Below, piece after piece: positions 49,794 through 60,296 of a DNA stretch of 64,000 bases. Position 1 is the stretch's first letter; the number at the start of each line of letters is the position of its first letter. A program made the position numbers and the translations under genes. Source of the stretch: Nosema muscidifuracis (lineage: Eukaryota; Microsporidia; Nosematidae); contig JAIOKI010000007.1 in assembly GCA_028335825.1 (NCBI GenBank), positions 434,001 through 498,000 of the forward strand, read 5' to 3'. Under the pieces are notes generated by a model, which made no database searches, was not told the DNA's origin, and was given only the letters and a program-made list of their open reading frames with translations.

Positions 49794-50678
49794 ATGTCTA
49801 CTTCACAATATTGTATTAATAAGATTCTTTTGAAGAAATTCGGTTGCAATTTTAATTCAAAGAAGAAATATATAATAGCCATACAAGGTGCAACATCATC
49901 AGGGAAGACTACTATGGCTACACAGTTACATGATACATTATCATCTCATGATATTAAATCATTCGTCATATCAATAGATTCTTTTTACAAACCTTTTGAT
50001 ACTTCTACTCAAGATACTTATGATTTTGATAATCCTGCTGCATACGATTGGAATAAATTACAGAAGGTATTACTCTCTATTATAAATGATGAAGAGACCA
50101 TTCCTATGGTAAAACGTGATAAATATATCAATGAAAAACAGGAAATAGAATGTATGGATAACCCACATCCACAAGTAATTATTATAGAAGGAATTTATTC
50201 TTTTAATAGTATAAACAAGTACATTTTTAATATTGATGAATACGATGTAAGGAATTCTAACAAACCTTTAGAAATGGAATATATCCAAAGAAAGAATATT
50301 TTTGAAGATATAGGTATTTTGAAAATATTCCTGCCTATGTGTAGAAGTAAACTTGAGAGTATTAGATTTTCAAGAGATTTAAAAATAGGCAGATCTTTAA
50401 ATGAGATAAAAAGAAGATTTAATATGATGATATGGCCTAATACATTAAGATGGGTTAATTCTAGTTTAGAATCTAATGATATACAAATAGTACATGGAAA
50501 TTTTAATTATAAAAAGATTTCTGAAGTACTTAATTCTATTACTGAATATTTTTGTGGATCTGAGTATAAAATAAGTAAGGAAAATAGGGAAGATAATTTT
50601 ACAAAAGAATTTATGGTTTCTTGTTCAGGAGAATGTCTTATTAATCAGAACAGTTATCTTATTTTAGAAGATAAATAA
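49794..50678 (+). CDS. URK1: Uridine/cytidine kinase
   Basis: Pyrimidine salvage: phosphorylates uridine or cytidine. Seen: P-loop IQGATSSGKTTMATQL (about residues 29-44), SIDSFYK, YDFDNPAAYDW, VIIIEGIYSF and the lid-region Arg cluster (RSKLESIRFSRDLKIGRSLNEIKRRF). This is the uridine kinase order. The C-terminal 60 residues are lineage-specific, and the UPRT domain of some larger homologues is absent. Salvage fits a parasite that takes nucleosides or nucleotides from its host. ATG follows cacccttc. Confidence 0.9.
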   Translation: MSTSQYCINKILLKKFGCNFNSKKKYIIAIQGATSSGKTTMATQLHDTLSSHDIKSFVISIDSFYKPFDTSTQDTYDFDNPAAYDWNKLQKVLLSIINDEETIPMVKRDKYINEKQEIECMDNPHPQVIIIEGIYSFNSINKYIFNIDEYDVRNSNKPLEMEYIQRKNIFEDIGILKIFLPMCRSKLESIRFSRDLKIGRSLNEIKRRFNMMIWPNTLRWVNSSLESNDIQIVHGNFNYKKISEVLNSITEYFCGSEYKISKENREDNFTKEFMVSCSGECLINQNSYLILEDK

Positions 50679-51406
50679 ATTAAAAAACGTCATCTTTTTA
50701 TGATGCATAAAATTTAAATGCTTTAATTAGAAAAATTAATTTAAAAACTTCATTTTTAATTCAAAATATAATAGTAATTATTTTTTTAATCTAATATAAT
50801 AGTAATTATTCATTTAATCAAATATAATAGTAATAATTTATTTGTCTTATTCATTTAATCAAATATAAAGAAAATAATATAAAAACTTTCCTTATAAATC
50901 AAAATATAAATAAAATAATATAAAAAACTTCCTTATAAATTAAAAATGTAATACAATACTATTAAATTAAAAATATAAATCAACTAATTTTTTAACTTCC
51001 CTATAAATAAAATAATATAAAAAACTTACCTATAAATTAAAAATGTAAAAACAATTCTATTAATTTGAAAATGTAAAAACAATACTATTAATTAAAAATA
51101 TAAATCAACTAATTTTTTAAACTCCCCTATAAATTAAAAATGTAAAAATAATACTATTAATTAAAAATATAAGAATATTTTTTATCTTCAACAAAATTAT
51201 AAAGTATTTTTAAAATAAATACTTTTCTACTTAAATTTGAAAGAGGAATGCATATTATAACATTAATAAAGCATATCTTATAAAATCAAGATAGAAATTA
51301 ATAAAATATTTAATACCTAAAACTTAGTATTTATTCTAATCTATAATAAGTCTCTCTATAAAAAATTTCTTTTTCAAATATTTTTTTAAAATTTTACCCC
51401 CATAAA
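50679..51406. repeat. 0.73-kb spacer with ~70-bp repeats
   Basis: 50770-51180 repeats aatataatagtaattatt, aaaaacttccttataaatta, and tataaatcaactaatttttt several times. No gene seen. ccccc at 51396-51400 precedes the P-protein ATG. Confidence 0.7.
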
Positions 51407-51721
51407 ATGGATTTAATCAGTGCTTCTTTAATGTTACACAAAACAGAAAACAAAATGACAGAAGATAACTTCAGAAAGTTATACAAAGCTATCAACGCTA
51501 CAGTAGATGAAGATACTCTCAATGTATTTATCAAGAAGATAGAAAATATGAGTGTAGAAGAAATTATGCAAAAGGGAAGTGAAATTATTAGCTCATTAGC
51601 TTTACAAGTAACTTCATCACAAGCACCAGTTGAATCAAAGAAAGAAGAAGCTAAGGAGGAAGTTAAAGAAGAAGAACCAGCTGAAGAATTATCTTTGTTC
51701 GGTGATGATGATCTTTTCTAA
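51407..51721 (+). CDS. Acidic ribosomal stalk P-protein (P1/P2)
   Basis: 104 residues: helical N-terminal dimerisation domain (1-65), Ala/Glu-rich hinge, acidic C-terminus. The phrase SVEEIMQKGSEI matches P2 (SLEEIIAEGQKK), while the first helix is more like P1, so I leave the subtype open. In most eukaryotes the end reads DDDMGFGLFD, the element bound by elongation factors; here the order is changed: LSLFGDDDLF. The hydrophobic LF and acidic DDD are both present but swapped. The neighbour spacer has cccccataaa directly before the ATG. Confidence 0.88.
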   Translation: MDLISASLMLHKTENKMTEDNFRKLYKAINATVDEDTLNVFIKKIENMSVEEIMQKGSEIISSLALQVTSSQAPVESKKEEAKEEVKEEEPAEELSLFGDDDLF

Positions 51722-51855
51722 TAAATTATTATTAACAAAAAAAAATTATATTATGCATGAAAATCAGTTTATCAAAAAAATTATATTTTATGCATGAAAA
51801 TTTAGTTTGTTTGAATAATTTATGCATATCAAAATATGTTTATTTATAAACCCTT

Positions 51856-52824
51856 ATGTTTGTCAAGAATATTGATAACAGTCTTCTCATACTTAATTAT
51901 AATTTTGATTCAAGATCCACATCTAAAGTAGGCATATTTGATCTTGACAGTACTCTTTTAAAATATTACCCTAATAAAGTTGAATCCTTTGAATACATGT
52001 ATAAAATAGTACCACAAAAATTAAGAGAGATTTATAATGAAGGGTATAAATTAGTAGTAGTATCTAATCAATCATCCATAAACAAAGAAGATTTATCTAA
52101 ACTAAAAATTAAGTTAAAATTATTTACTGAAGATTTAAATCTTCCTATAATAATATTTCTATCAATAAAACGGGATAGATTTAGAAAACCTTGTACAGGA
52201 ATATTTAAATATTTAAAAGATAATTATTTTGATACAATTCCTTCTAATATATTTTTTGTAGGAGATGCTGCTGGTCCTAGAATAAGTTGTTATAACTCTT
52301 ATTTTGATATAAAATTTGCTTATAATTGTAATATACCATTCTTTACACCTGAAGAATATTTTCTTAATGAGAAGATCAATCCTAAATTTAATTTATTAGA
52401 TATTACTAAATATACTGGAATATTTATACCTAAATATCATAAATACATATTCATATATGGATATAAAAAGTATAGTGGAGTTACTTTTTTCATAAATAAG
52501 TATTATAAAGAGTATACAGTAAATAATTCTAAGAAATTGATACCAAAAAATGTTTATATAAATTGTAATGATATTTCTTTAATTAAAAAATCAGGTAAAG
52601 ATTCAATTTTTTATATACTTGATCATTCCAAAGAAATCTTAGATTGGTGTAAAGGATTTTTTTATACGAGTGGAATGTATTATAAAAAAGAATATCGAAC
52701 TGTAAGAAAATCTATTATAAAATATATTGAAGATAAAATAGAAAATGTAGAAAGAGTTCCATTTATTTACGATGAATCTGAATTTACAGATGAACAGAAA
52801 GAAATTGCAAGATTACAATTATAA
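51856..52824 (+). CDS. TPP1: PNKP/Tpp1-type DNA 3'-phosphatase
   Basis: DNA end-repair phosphatase of the HAD superfamily. Seen: FDLDSTLLKY (D-x-D-x-T nucleophile motif with S-T, about residues 29-37), VVVSNQSSINK, RKPCTGIFKYL and FFVGDAAGPR, the PNK3P motif series. The C-terminal half (about 175-322) is where full PNKP enzymes keep the 5'-kinase, but no P-loop is visible, so kinase activity is unlikely; this half is unrecognised. Yeast Tpp1 is likewise phosphatase only. ATG follows aaaccctt. Confidence 0.88.
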   Translation: MFVKNIDNSLLILNYNFDSRSTSKVGIFDLDSTLLKYYPNKVESFEYMYKIVPQKLREIYNEGYKLVVVSNQSSINKEDLSKLKIKLKLFTEDLNLPIIIFLSIKRDRFRKPCTGIFKYLKDNYFDTIPSNIFFVGDAAGPRISCYNSYFDIKFAYNCNIPFFTPEEYFLNEKINPKFNLLDITKYTGIFIPKYHKYIFIYGYKKYSGVTFFINKYYKEYTVNNSKKLIPKNVYINCNDISLIKKSGKDSIFYILDHSKEILDWCKGFFYTSGMYYKKEYRTVRKSIIKYIEDKIENVERVPFIYDESEFTDEQKEIARLQL

Positions 52825-52995
52825 ATTGGGAATATATTTTATTTATATATTTTTAATATGGTTATAATTTAATAGTACTAATATATTTTATTTATTTATT
52901 TTAATATCATAACTACATTTTAATACCATTAATATATTTTAATAATATTAATATCATAACTATATTTTTAATATATTTTAATAATACTAATATTT

Positions 52996-53283
52996 TTAAT
53001 CTTTCTTAATAATCCCTTCGAAATATTTAACTCTATCTAATACTGATACTCCTAATCTGATAGTATGTTTTTTATTAAAAACTGTATTCTGTAAATTAAT
53101 TTTTTCATAAAATTCTGCTAAGAATTTAACACGACCAAGAGCATTTTTAGTACAATTACATTCTGTATTTTTAGATAAATGCTTATAACAAATATCTTTA
53201 ATGAAACTTGTTGATGTATTGAATCTATCGAACAATAAATTATTGAAATCTACTTTGTTGATACTCGACTTCTTCTTGTTCAT
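52996..53283 (-). CDS. Small orphan protein
   Basis: Not recognised. 95 residues, basic, no membrane helix. Three cysteines lie near the middle (ICYKHLSKNTECNCTK) and LGRVKFLAEFYEKI / LGVSVLDRVKYFEGI look like two copies of one helical motif. No CCC triplet precedes the ATG and the frame is short, but codon content looks coding-like and the spacer fits a gene. Treat as tentative. Confidence 0.45.
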   Translation of the reverse strand: MNKKKSSINKVDFNNLLFDRFNTSTSFIKDICYKHLSKNTECNCTKNALGRVKFLAEFYEKINLQNTVFNKKHTIRLGVSVLDRVKYFEGIIKKD

Positions 53284-53652
53284 GTATCACTAAATATTTT
53301 ACAATATAAAATTATTTTGACCAATCAAAAAAATAGACCTATTAATTTTTAATATAACCAATACAATATTTTTAATTTATAATTAACAGATAATTTTGTT
53401 ATTTAAAATGGTGTAGATTAATTTATTTTTTTATACTTCGTTTATGCAATAGTATATTTTCTTGCATAATTCTGAAACAATAAAATTTGTTATTTATTTT
53501 TATAATGTTATTCATTTTATTAAAGAATAATAAATTCATTTTAATTTAAATAATATTATTCATTTTATTAAAGAATAATAAATTTATTATATTTTTATTA
53601 TTGCATTTTGAAACAATCTATTTTTAAATTTAATATTTATTTTTTTATCCGC
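53284..53652. other. AT-rich spacer
   Basis: Contains a 50-bp direct repeat (ttattcattttattaaagaa twice, near 53508 and 53557). No gene seen; the acid-phosphatase frame reaches back to a TTG at 53608 but the first ATG is at 53653. Confidence 0.55.
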
Positions 53653-54864
53653 ATGAATATTCTTTTTTTACTACTCCATACAAAATGTATAGAATGGAAT
53701 TATTCATTCAAAAAAACCAAAAGCAAACCAGCCAAAGAAGTTTCATCTGAACACAAAGATTATTGTGTAGCCAATTACAAGTTCTATGGTAAGAAGAACA
53801 ATTACAAACTAGAAAAGCTTCTTGTTATGTTTAGACATGGAGATAGAAGTCCTGTACATAATTTTAGTGAAGGATGGAAAAACAAAAAATGTGTTACCTG
53901 TGATATTTCAGGATCTACCATATCAAAATGTGATACTGATACGTGTAATTTAGGAGAATTAAGTGCTAAAGGATATGATCAGGCACAGAAACTTGGTAAG
54001 TTTATCAAAAATAATTATAAAAAACTTCTGTTTGATTCTTCAGTAGATTTATCTGCTATATCTTGTAGGGTTACAAAAATAGGAAGAACTCATTCTACTC
54101 TTATAGGAGTACTTAAAGGGTTCGATAATATAACACAAGCGAATATAAAAAAAATACCTGAAAATGATGGATTACTTAAATATCAGAATTGTGAATACTT
54201 AAATTCTAAAATGTTAATTAATTTGACTATTGGAGATGAGACTACTAAAAAATTCAAGAATGCTAATTTAAATTCAAGTAAAGATTTAATGTATAAAGCT
54301 GATGAAATAAGATGTGCTATGTGTAATAATATTGAATTAGAAGAAGAAAATAAAGATAATTTATTTAATGATATTATTAAATTATCTAATAATACTTGGA
54401 TTAAACAGATGACTAATACTAGTAGAGATGAAATATCTAAAAATATTATATTTGGAAGATTTGCTAATGAACTTCTTGAAGAAATAGAATCAGATTCTAT
54501 ACTTAGTTTAATATCAGCTCATGATGGATCAATAGCTATGATTCTAACAGCTTTTACTTCTAAAAATCAAAATTGGCCTCCTTATGCTTCTGCTGTATTT
54601 ATAGAGATATGGAGTAAATATAGAAAGCAGTTTGTAAGATTAATATATAATGATAGTCAAATAGATTTTGATGAATATTCTGAAGAATTTATTCCTTTAG
54701 AAGTATTTACTAATTATATTAAAAGTATGAAGAGTAGTGAAAGGGAATTATCAGATATGTGTAATACTATAGATAATAAAGGTATAAATAAGGGAATATC
54801 CAATTTATTAATTACAGATAATATAGATAATAAGTATAACAAATACATTTATCAGTATTTCTAA
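53653..54864 (+). CDS. Secreted histidine acid phosphatase
   Basis: Branch-2 histidine phosphatase, likely exported. Seen: signal peptide MNILFLLLHTKCIEW, the nucleophile motif MFRHGDRSPVHNF (about residues 60-72), a Cys-rich insert shortly after (KKCVTCDISGSTISKCDTDTCN), the second Arg motif RVTKIGRTHST and the proton-donor motif LISAHDGSIA. All four catalytic elements are present. Start at 53653 rather than the TTG at 53608 because of the signal peptide and the C-rich cue (atccgcATG). The last 70 bp, including the stop, are duplicated just downstream. Confidence 0.9.
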   Translation: MNILFLLLHTKCIEWNYSFKKTKSKPAKEVSSEHKDYCVANYKFYGKKNNYKLEKLLVMFRHGDRSPVHNFSEGWKNKKCVTCDISGSTISKCDTDTCNLGELSAKGYDQAQKLGKFIKNNYKKLLFDSSVDLSAISCRVTKIGRTHSTLIGVLKGFDNITQANIKKIPENDGLLKYQNCEYLNSKMLINLTIGDETTKKFKNANLNSSKDLMYKADEIRCAMCNNIELEEENKDNLFNDIIKLSNNTWIKQMTNTSRDEISKNIIFGRFANELLEEIESDSILSLISAHDGSIAMILTAFTSKNQNWPPYASAVFIEIWSKYRKQFVRLIYNDSQIDFDEYSEEFIPLEVFTNYIKSMKSSERELSDMCNTIDNKGINKGISNLLITDNIDNKYNKYIYQYF

Positions 54865-54962
54865 TAGGAAGGGATATTTTAAATATCCAATTTATTAATG
54901 ATAAGTATAAAAAATACATTTATCAGTATTTCAAAAAGGAAAGAATATGTTAAATATCCAAT
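54795..54962 (+). repeat. ~70-85-bp duplication of the acid-phosphatase 3' end
   Basis: Copy 1 (about 54797-54881) holds the last codons and stop; copy 2 (54883-54952) repeats atatccaatttattaat, ataagtata-aaatacattt and atcagtatttc, lacking about 15 bp; a third copy begins at 54953 (atatccaatta) and is cut short. Confidence 0.85.
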
Positions 54963-55025
54963 TATATACTATAAAATTCAAATCATTATTTTCCAAACAA
55001 ACCTTTTATAAAAATATTATTTTTA

Positions 55026-55029
55026 CCCC
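55026..55029 (+). promoter_or_regulatory. CCCC signal deciding the Rpt4 start
   Basis: taccccacgcATG. It points to the ATG at 55034. The frame continues upstream to another ATG (54947), but that one lies in the duplicated 3' end of the previous gene, and the extra 29 residues do not look like Rpt4. Confidence 0.65.
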
Positions 55030-55033
55030 ACGC

Positions 55034-56197
55034 ATGAATAAAGATAAGATTTATGAGAATTATTTAAAAGCACTTAAAACTAATGAAAATGTATATACAA
55101 ACCTGAAAATGGAACAAGAAATATACAAACAGACTAATAAACAATTTCTTAAATCTGAGAAAGATGTGAAATCTCTTCAAACTATAGGACATATTGTAGG
55201 AGAAGTATTAAAAAAAATTAATGATGAGAGATTTATAGTAAAAAGTAGTCAAGGTCCTAGATATGTAGTAGGATGTATGAAGAATATAAATAGAAATTTA
55301 TTAGAACTTGGTACAAGAGTAGCATTAGATATTACTACTTTAACTATTATGTTAGTACTTCCTAGAGAAGTAGATCCTATGGTTTATAGTATGAGTGAAG
55401 AGAAACCTTTAGATATTGGATTTGAAGCTGTAGGAGGATTAAAAAATCAGATAAGAGAATTAAAAGAAGTTATTGAATTACCTATTAAAAATCCTGAAAT
55501 ATATAAGAGAGTAGGTATTAAAGCACCTAAAGGGGTTCTTCTTTATGGACCTCCTGGTACTGGTAAGACTTTATTAGCTAGAGCAGTAGCTGCTACTATG
55601 GATTGTAATTTTTTAAAAGTAGTAGCATCAGCTCTTATAGAGAAATATATAGGAGAATCAAGTAGAATGATTCGTGAAATGTTTGCTTATGCTAGAGAAA
55701 AAGCACCTTGTATAATTTTTTTAGATGAGATAGATGCTATAGGAGGTAAAAGATATTCAGATTCAAGTTCATCAGATAGAGAAGTACAAAGAACTCTTAT
55801 GGAATTATTAAATCAGTTAGATGGATTTAAAGAATTAGATAATGTTAAAGTTATTATGGCTACTAATAGACCTGATATATTAGATCCAGCTCTTCTTAGA
55901 CCTGGAAGATTAGACAGGAAGATAGAAATTCCATTACCAAATGATCAAGGAAGAAGAGAAATATTAAAAATACATTGTCAAGATATGGAAGTTGATGGTA
56001 ATCTTGATTTTGATATTTTAGTTAAACTTACAGTAGATTTTAATGGAGCTGATTTAAGAAATGTTAGTACAGAAGCAGGTATGATGGCTATAAGAGAAGA
56101 TAGAGATTATGCTATACAAGAAGATTTTGTTAAGGCAGCTCGTAAAATAGCTGAGAGTAAGAAGTTAGAGACTAAGATGGATTATAAGAAGAAATAA
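55034..56197 (+). CDS. RPT4: 26S proteasome ATPase Rpt4
   Basis: Ring ATPase of the proteasome cap. Seen: coiled coil (1-60), OB domain ([30 protein letters not shown]), then [12 protein letters not shown], the AAA module with [80 protein letters not shown] and the C-terminal [19 protein letters not shown] and the SKKLE...DYK end identify Rpt4 among the six paralogues. The C-terminus lacks the HbYX motif, as expected for Rpt4. 387 residues is near full length. Confidence 0.95.
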   Translation: MNKDKIYENYLKALKTNENVYTNLKMEQEIYKQTNKQFLKSEKDVKSLQTIGHIVGEVLKKINDERFIVKSSQGPRYVVGCMKNINRNLLELGTRVALDITTLTIMLVLPREVDPMVYSMSEEKPLDIGFEAVGGLKNQIRELKEVIELPIKNPEIYKRVGIKAPKGVLLYGPPGTGKTLLARAVAATMDCNFLKVVASALIEKYIGESSRMIREMFAYAREKAPCIIFLDEIDAIGGKRYSDSSSSDREVQRTLMELLNQLDGFKELDNVKVIMATNRPDILDPALLRPGRLDRKIEIPLPNDQGRREILKIHCQDMEVDGNLDFDILVKLTVDFNGADLRNVSTEAGMMAIREDRDYAIQEDFVKAARKIAESKKLETKMDYKKK

Positions 56198-56625
56198 ATG
56201 AGTGGTGTATTTTATTTTAATATAATTAATCAAAAATTTTCTTAAACTATTCAATCAAAATATTATTCATTATAATAATTTTCTTAAACTATTCAAAATT
56301 ATCAAAAATATTATTCATTATAAATTTTTTAATATATTTTCTTAATATCTTTCATACAATAAAAATATTATTCATTATAAATTTTTTAATAAATTTTCCT
56401 AATATCTTCCATACAATAAAAATATTCATTATATTAATTTTCTCAAAGTATTCAAAATTATAAAAATATTATTCATTATTTTCTTAATATCTTCCATATA
56501 ATAAAAATATTATTCATTATAAATTTTTTAATATATTTTCTTAATATCTTCCATACAATAAAAATATTCATTTTAAATATTTTTATTTCTTATTAAAATA
56601 TGCTAAATTATTTTTTTACCCCTAA
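56198..56625. repeat. ~60-bp tandem repeat, five or six imperfect copies
   Basis: Units contain tattattcattataaatttt, ttaatatattttcttaatat and cttccatacaataaaaatat. Copies vary in length. No gene seen. cccc at 56621-56624 region precedes the next ATG (tacccctaaATG). Confidence 0.85.
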
Positions 56626-58620
56626 ATGAAAATTTATAAAGTTTTTGATATTTTCAGATCCCGAACTCTTCCAAATACTTTTCATATACTCGTACATAAC
56701 AATCTTTTTAAGGTGAATATAAACATGTATGAGAAGATATTAAAAGGATATGTATATAAATATGACACTATACGTATACTTAATGAAGATCAAGATCTAG
56801 GTATTATATTTGAAGTTATAGAAGAAGAATGTAATGATACATTATCTTACGAGTATCTTGATTATATATACAATAAATATAATTTACTACCTTTTCTTAC
56901 TGATATTTTACCTTATCATAAAGAAGAAGTAGATATTTCTTTAAATAAGAAAAATGGATTAGTAGGAATAATCAAGTACAAGACAAGAATTAATCATAAA
57001 CATAACAAATATTATTTATTTTATATATTAAAAATTGGAGATGATCTTGTTAAAGGAATGATTTGGAAAGAGAATTTTAAATATTCATCTTTAGAAATTA
57101 ATGATGAAGTATTAATTACTAAGTATAGGCAGAGTAAAGGATATCCTAATCAAGGACATGTTGAGAATAATGAATTTAGTGAGTTATCTTATTTTGATAT
57201 TAAAGAAATAACAATATCTGAATTATATTTAATTAGTAGGGATATCAATAGCAATAAAATTAGCAATAGCATAAATGAGAATAGCAATAGCATAAACAAT
57301 AAAAATAGCATAAATAAAAATAAGAATTGCATAAATGAAAATAGCTATAGCATTAATAAAGATGACAATAAAAATAACAAATGCATAAATAAAGATGAAA
57401 TATTTTATGATATTTCTGGTATAATAAGATACAGAAGTGTTCTTAATAGAAGAAATCATTATGGATATTCAGAATATTATCTTCTAAATGTAGAAGATAA
57501 GAAGATAATTTTATTTTATAATTCAGATTTAGATTTTTATAAGATAGAAGCAGGTAACAAATTAATTATTTATAATCTTAAGAAAATAAATAGAAATGGA
57601 TTTATTTTTTATATTTCCACTATATTTACACAATTTAAATATGAGAATATTAATGAGATGGATGAAAGATGTAGTACATTTTTATATGAGAATGATATTA
57701 AAAGAGTAAAGAAGGAAGAAGATTTAGTTAATAATGTAAGTAGAATTATTTTAGATGATAAATATAATAATGATAGTTCTAATATAAAAGATAATAATGT
57801 AAGTAAAATTATTTTAGATAATAATGATAGTTCTAATATAAAAGATAATAATGATAGTTCTAATATAAAAGATAATTCTGAATTATTTGAAGATCTTAAT
57901 ATTAATAATGATGATATCAGACATATTCTTGATGATAGTTCAGTAATGATTAATTTAGAAATAATTACTCCTTCTAAAAGAAAATTAGATGATGATGAAA
58001 ATTTAAATGATGATATTAATAATGAAAATATAAATGATAGTAAAATAATTACTTCTTCTAAAAGAAAATTAGAAGATGATGAAAATATAAATGATGATAT
58101 AAATAAGAATAAAAATGATAATGAAGATATTAATAATGAAGATAAATATATAGAAAGTGGATATGGTTTTTTACCTGATTTATTAGATACATATCAAGAT
58201 AAAGAAGAAATTATAAATAATAAGAAATATTTAATTTCTTATTTTTTTCCTCCTAAGAAGATCAGCTTAGAAGAATTAGAAATATCTTGTAATAAATTAG
58301 TAATAAATGAGAGTGATAAATTTATAGTAGAAGGAAAAATAAAAAGTATAGAAAAAAATAATGAAGATTTTTCTATAAGATATATTGATACAGGAGATAT
58401 TAAAGAACAATATCCTATTATTATAAATATAGAGAATAATATATCTTTCTATATATTTGGTAATTTCTTTACAGGAGAAATTAAGTATGAAGATTTAATT
58501 AAGAAAATACCTTGTAATATAAAAGAATGTTATGATCAAGAATTTATTTTTATACTTCATGTGTTTAGAGCTAGTAGTGAAAATATTATTTATAGTGTTA
58601 GTGAAATGTATAAGAAATGA
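56626..58620 (+). CDS. Asn-rich protein with probable OB folds
   Basis: Not firmly recognised. 664 residues. Two beta-rich segments, about 105-200 (KNGLVGIIKYKTRINHKHNKYYLFYILKIGDDLVKGMIWKEN) and 265-350 (DISGIIRYRSVLNRRNHYGYSEYYLLNVEDKKIILFYNS), have the strand spacing of OB folds; a third may lie at the C-terminus (DKFIVEGKIKSIEKNNEDFSIRYID). Such a multi-OB layout suggests a single-stranded nucleic-acid binder (Pot1/RPA-like), as inference only. Between them are Asn/Ser/Asp-rich repeats (NSINENSNSINNKNSINKNK; NDSSNIKDN three times; SKRKLDDDEN twice). CCCC just before the ATG supports the start. Confidence 0.75.
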   Translation: MKIYKVFDIFRSRTLPNTFHILVHNNLFKVNINMYEKILKGYVYKYDTIRILNEDQDLGIIFEVIEEECNDTLSYEYLDYIYNKYNLLPFLTDILPYHKEEVDISLNKKNGLVGIIKYKTRINHKHNKYYLFYILKIGDDLVKGMIWKENFKYSSLEINDEVLITKYRQSKGYPNQGHVENNEFSELSYFDIKEITISELYLISRDINSNKISNSINENSNSINNKNSINKNKNCINENSYSINKDDNKNNKCINKDEIFYDISGIIRYRSVLNRRNHYGYSEYYLLNVEDKKIILFYNSDLDFYKIEAGNKLIIYNLKKINRNGFIFYISTIFTQFKYENINEMDERCSTFLYENDIKRVKKEEDLVNNVSRIILDDKYNNDSSNIKDNNVSKIILDNNDSSNIKDNNDSSNIKDNSELFEDLNINNDDIRHILDDSSVMINLEIITPSKRKLDDDENLNDDINNENINDSKIITSSKRKLEDDENINDDINKNKNDNEDINNEDKYIESGYGFLPDLLDTYQDKEEIINNKKYLISYFFPPKKISLEELEISCNKLVINESDKFIVEGKIKSIEKNNEDFSIRYIDTGDIKEQYPIIINIENNISFYIFGNFFTGEIKYEDLIKKIPCNIKECYDQEFIFILHVFRASSENIIYSVSEMYKK

Positions 58621-59606
58621 TGATATAATTATATTGAATGAAATACTATATAAAATATTATATAACATAATACTCTTTATAAAAAAAGATTCTTTATAAA
58701 AATAGATTCTTAATAACATACTATATAAAATAGGATTCTTTATAACATACTATATAAAATACTATAAAAAATACTATTCTTACTAAGCTAAAGATAAAGA
58801 TTATCATTATTTGAAATATGATGATATATCTAAATAATTGAGTATTATTTAGAAATTGATCATTAGATTAAATATTTATGAAAAAAATCATAATATAAAA
58901 TATGATGATATATTGCATAAAAAATTGACATTTTTGACATTTTATTAAAATATTGTTTATAAATAAATGATACTTATAAATATTTAAGAATAATTTTAAT
59001 TTATTTAAAATATTATAAAGTTAATATTTTCTTATAGCAATATATTTAAAAATATTTACTTTATAATAATTTCTTATTAAATATATTTAAAAATATTAAC
59101 TTTATAATATTTTCTTATGATACTTAAGAATAATTTTAATTTATTTAAAATATTTACTTTATAATATTTTCTTATGATATTTAATTTATCAATTATTTGA
59201 TAAACATAATAAATCACTTAAATTTACACATACTAAAAAATTAATACAATTAAATTTAGTTATTTATGAATACTTTCAACTAATAAATTAAATATTCTTA
59301 AATAAGAAGAATATTATAAATTAATAATAATCAATTAATAGAAAATCATAAATTAATAAACATAAATTATGTAAAATAATTAATAGAAAATCAAATAATA
59401 AATAATTATACATTAAAATAATTATACATCAAATAAATATATAAAAAAATATAACAAATATAATAAATCAATACACATTAAATAACAAATATAATAAACA
59501 TACATCAATTAAAATAAATACACATATATAAATAAATATAATAAATAAATCAAATAATAAATAATTTAATAAGATATTTATCATCAATCTATATATGTTG
59601 AATAAA
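58621..59606. other. ~1-kb spacer, AT-rich only
   Basis: Very AT-rich. Words ttataatattttcttatga and aatatttaaaaatatttact repeat at 58980-59180; actatataaaatactataaa near 58630-58770. No gene, RNA or foldback recognised. Confidence 0.5.
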
Positions 59607-60296
59607 TTACTCATTGCTATTGAGCTCTGCTTTTTTATTCTTATAAATAATCCATTCTTGTAAAACACAAAAAGCAATTTTTTCAAGTTGAACACGTTTG
59701 ACATCAGAAAATATTGAAAGATTGGGTCTTTCTGGTAAATTAAATTTCTTAATAAAATTTTGTTCAGACATTTCTGTTTTAACGAATTCGTCAGAAAGAA
59801 GATCTGGAAATTTTCTTAACGAATAATCTATTTGGTTAAAAAATGGAATATTAATCAAAGCTTCTTTAGAAAATATTGGTCTATAATACCCGATAATATG
59901 ATAAGTTTTACTATCATGTACAATAGAAATAGTCTTCTTATGAAATCCAAGTTTATCATCTTCTCTAATTTCTTTATGTAATTTAGCTACCTGCTCTTTA
60001 CTCAAATTCTTTTGAACACTTGTTTTTTTTATAGCTGATTTTGATAAATGTCTTGGAACTTCCTTATATAAAAGAAATTGTCCATTTATTTTAGAAGGAG
60101 ACCATATCTTTCCATCTGTCCATCTTTTTATTCCATTATCAGTCTCTATAAAAACAAATATATCCCCGGATCTAAGATTTTCTCTTTCTTCTGTTCTTAG
60201 TCTCTGTGTTATAGGAGTAACATATCCAAGCCTAGTAGCATGTACCATAAGTATAGCATCCTCATAGTTCTGTATATAACCGAATAATTTATTCAT
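59607..60296 (-). CDS. WOPR (Gti1/Pac2) transcription regulator
   Basis: DNA-binding regulator of a fungal family that controls morphology and virulence (Wor1, Ryp1, Gti1). Seen: first WOPR box FGYIQNYEDAILMVHATRLGYVTPITQRLRTEERENLRSGDIFVFIETDNGIKRWTDGKIWSPSKINGQFLLYKE (residues 5-78) and second box LGFHKKTISIVHDSKTYHIIGYYRP (about 117-140). Unlike dikaryan members, which carry long Gln-rich tails, the protein stops at 229 residues. CCC lies six bases before the ATG (tccctatttATG). Microsporidia are known to keep WOPR proteins. Confidence 0.92.
   Translation of the reverse strand: MNKLFGYIQNYEDAILMVHATRLGYVTPITQRLRTEERENLRSGDIFVFIETDNGIKRWTDGKIWSPSKINGQFLLYKEVPRHLSKSAIKKTSVQKNLSKEQVAKLHKEIREDDKLGFHKKTISIVHDSKTYHIIGYYRPIFSKEALINIPFFNQIDYSLRKFPDLLSDEFVKTEMSEQNFIKKFNLPERPNLSIFSDVKRVQLEKIAFCVLQEWIIYKNKKAELNSNE

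Noticed and set aside
54947-55033. Upstream ATG extending Rpt4 by 29 residues
   Set aside because: The extension lies in the duplicated 3' end of the phosphatase gene and the CCCC cue points to the ATG at 55034.
59468-59704. Minus-strand frame overlapping the 3' end of the WOPR gene
   Set aside because: Shadow of the WOPR gene in another frame plus AT-rich spacer; Ile/Leu/Tyr-rich without pattern.
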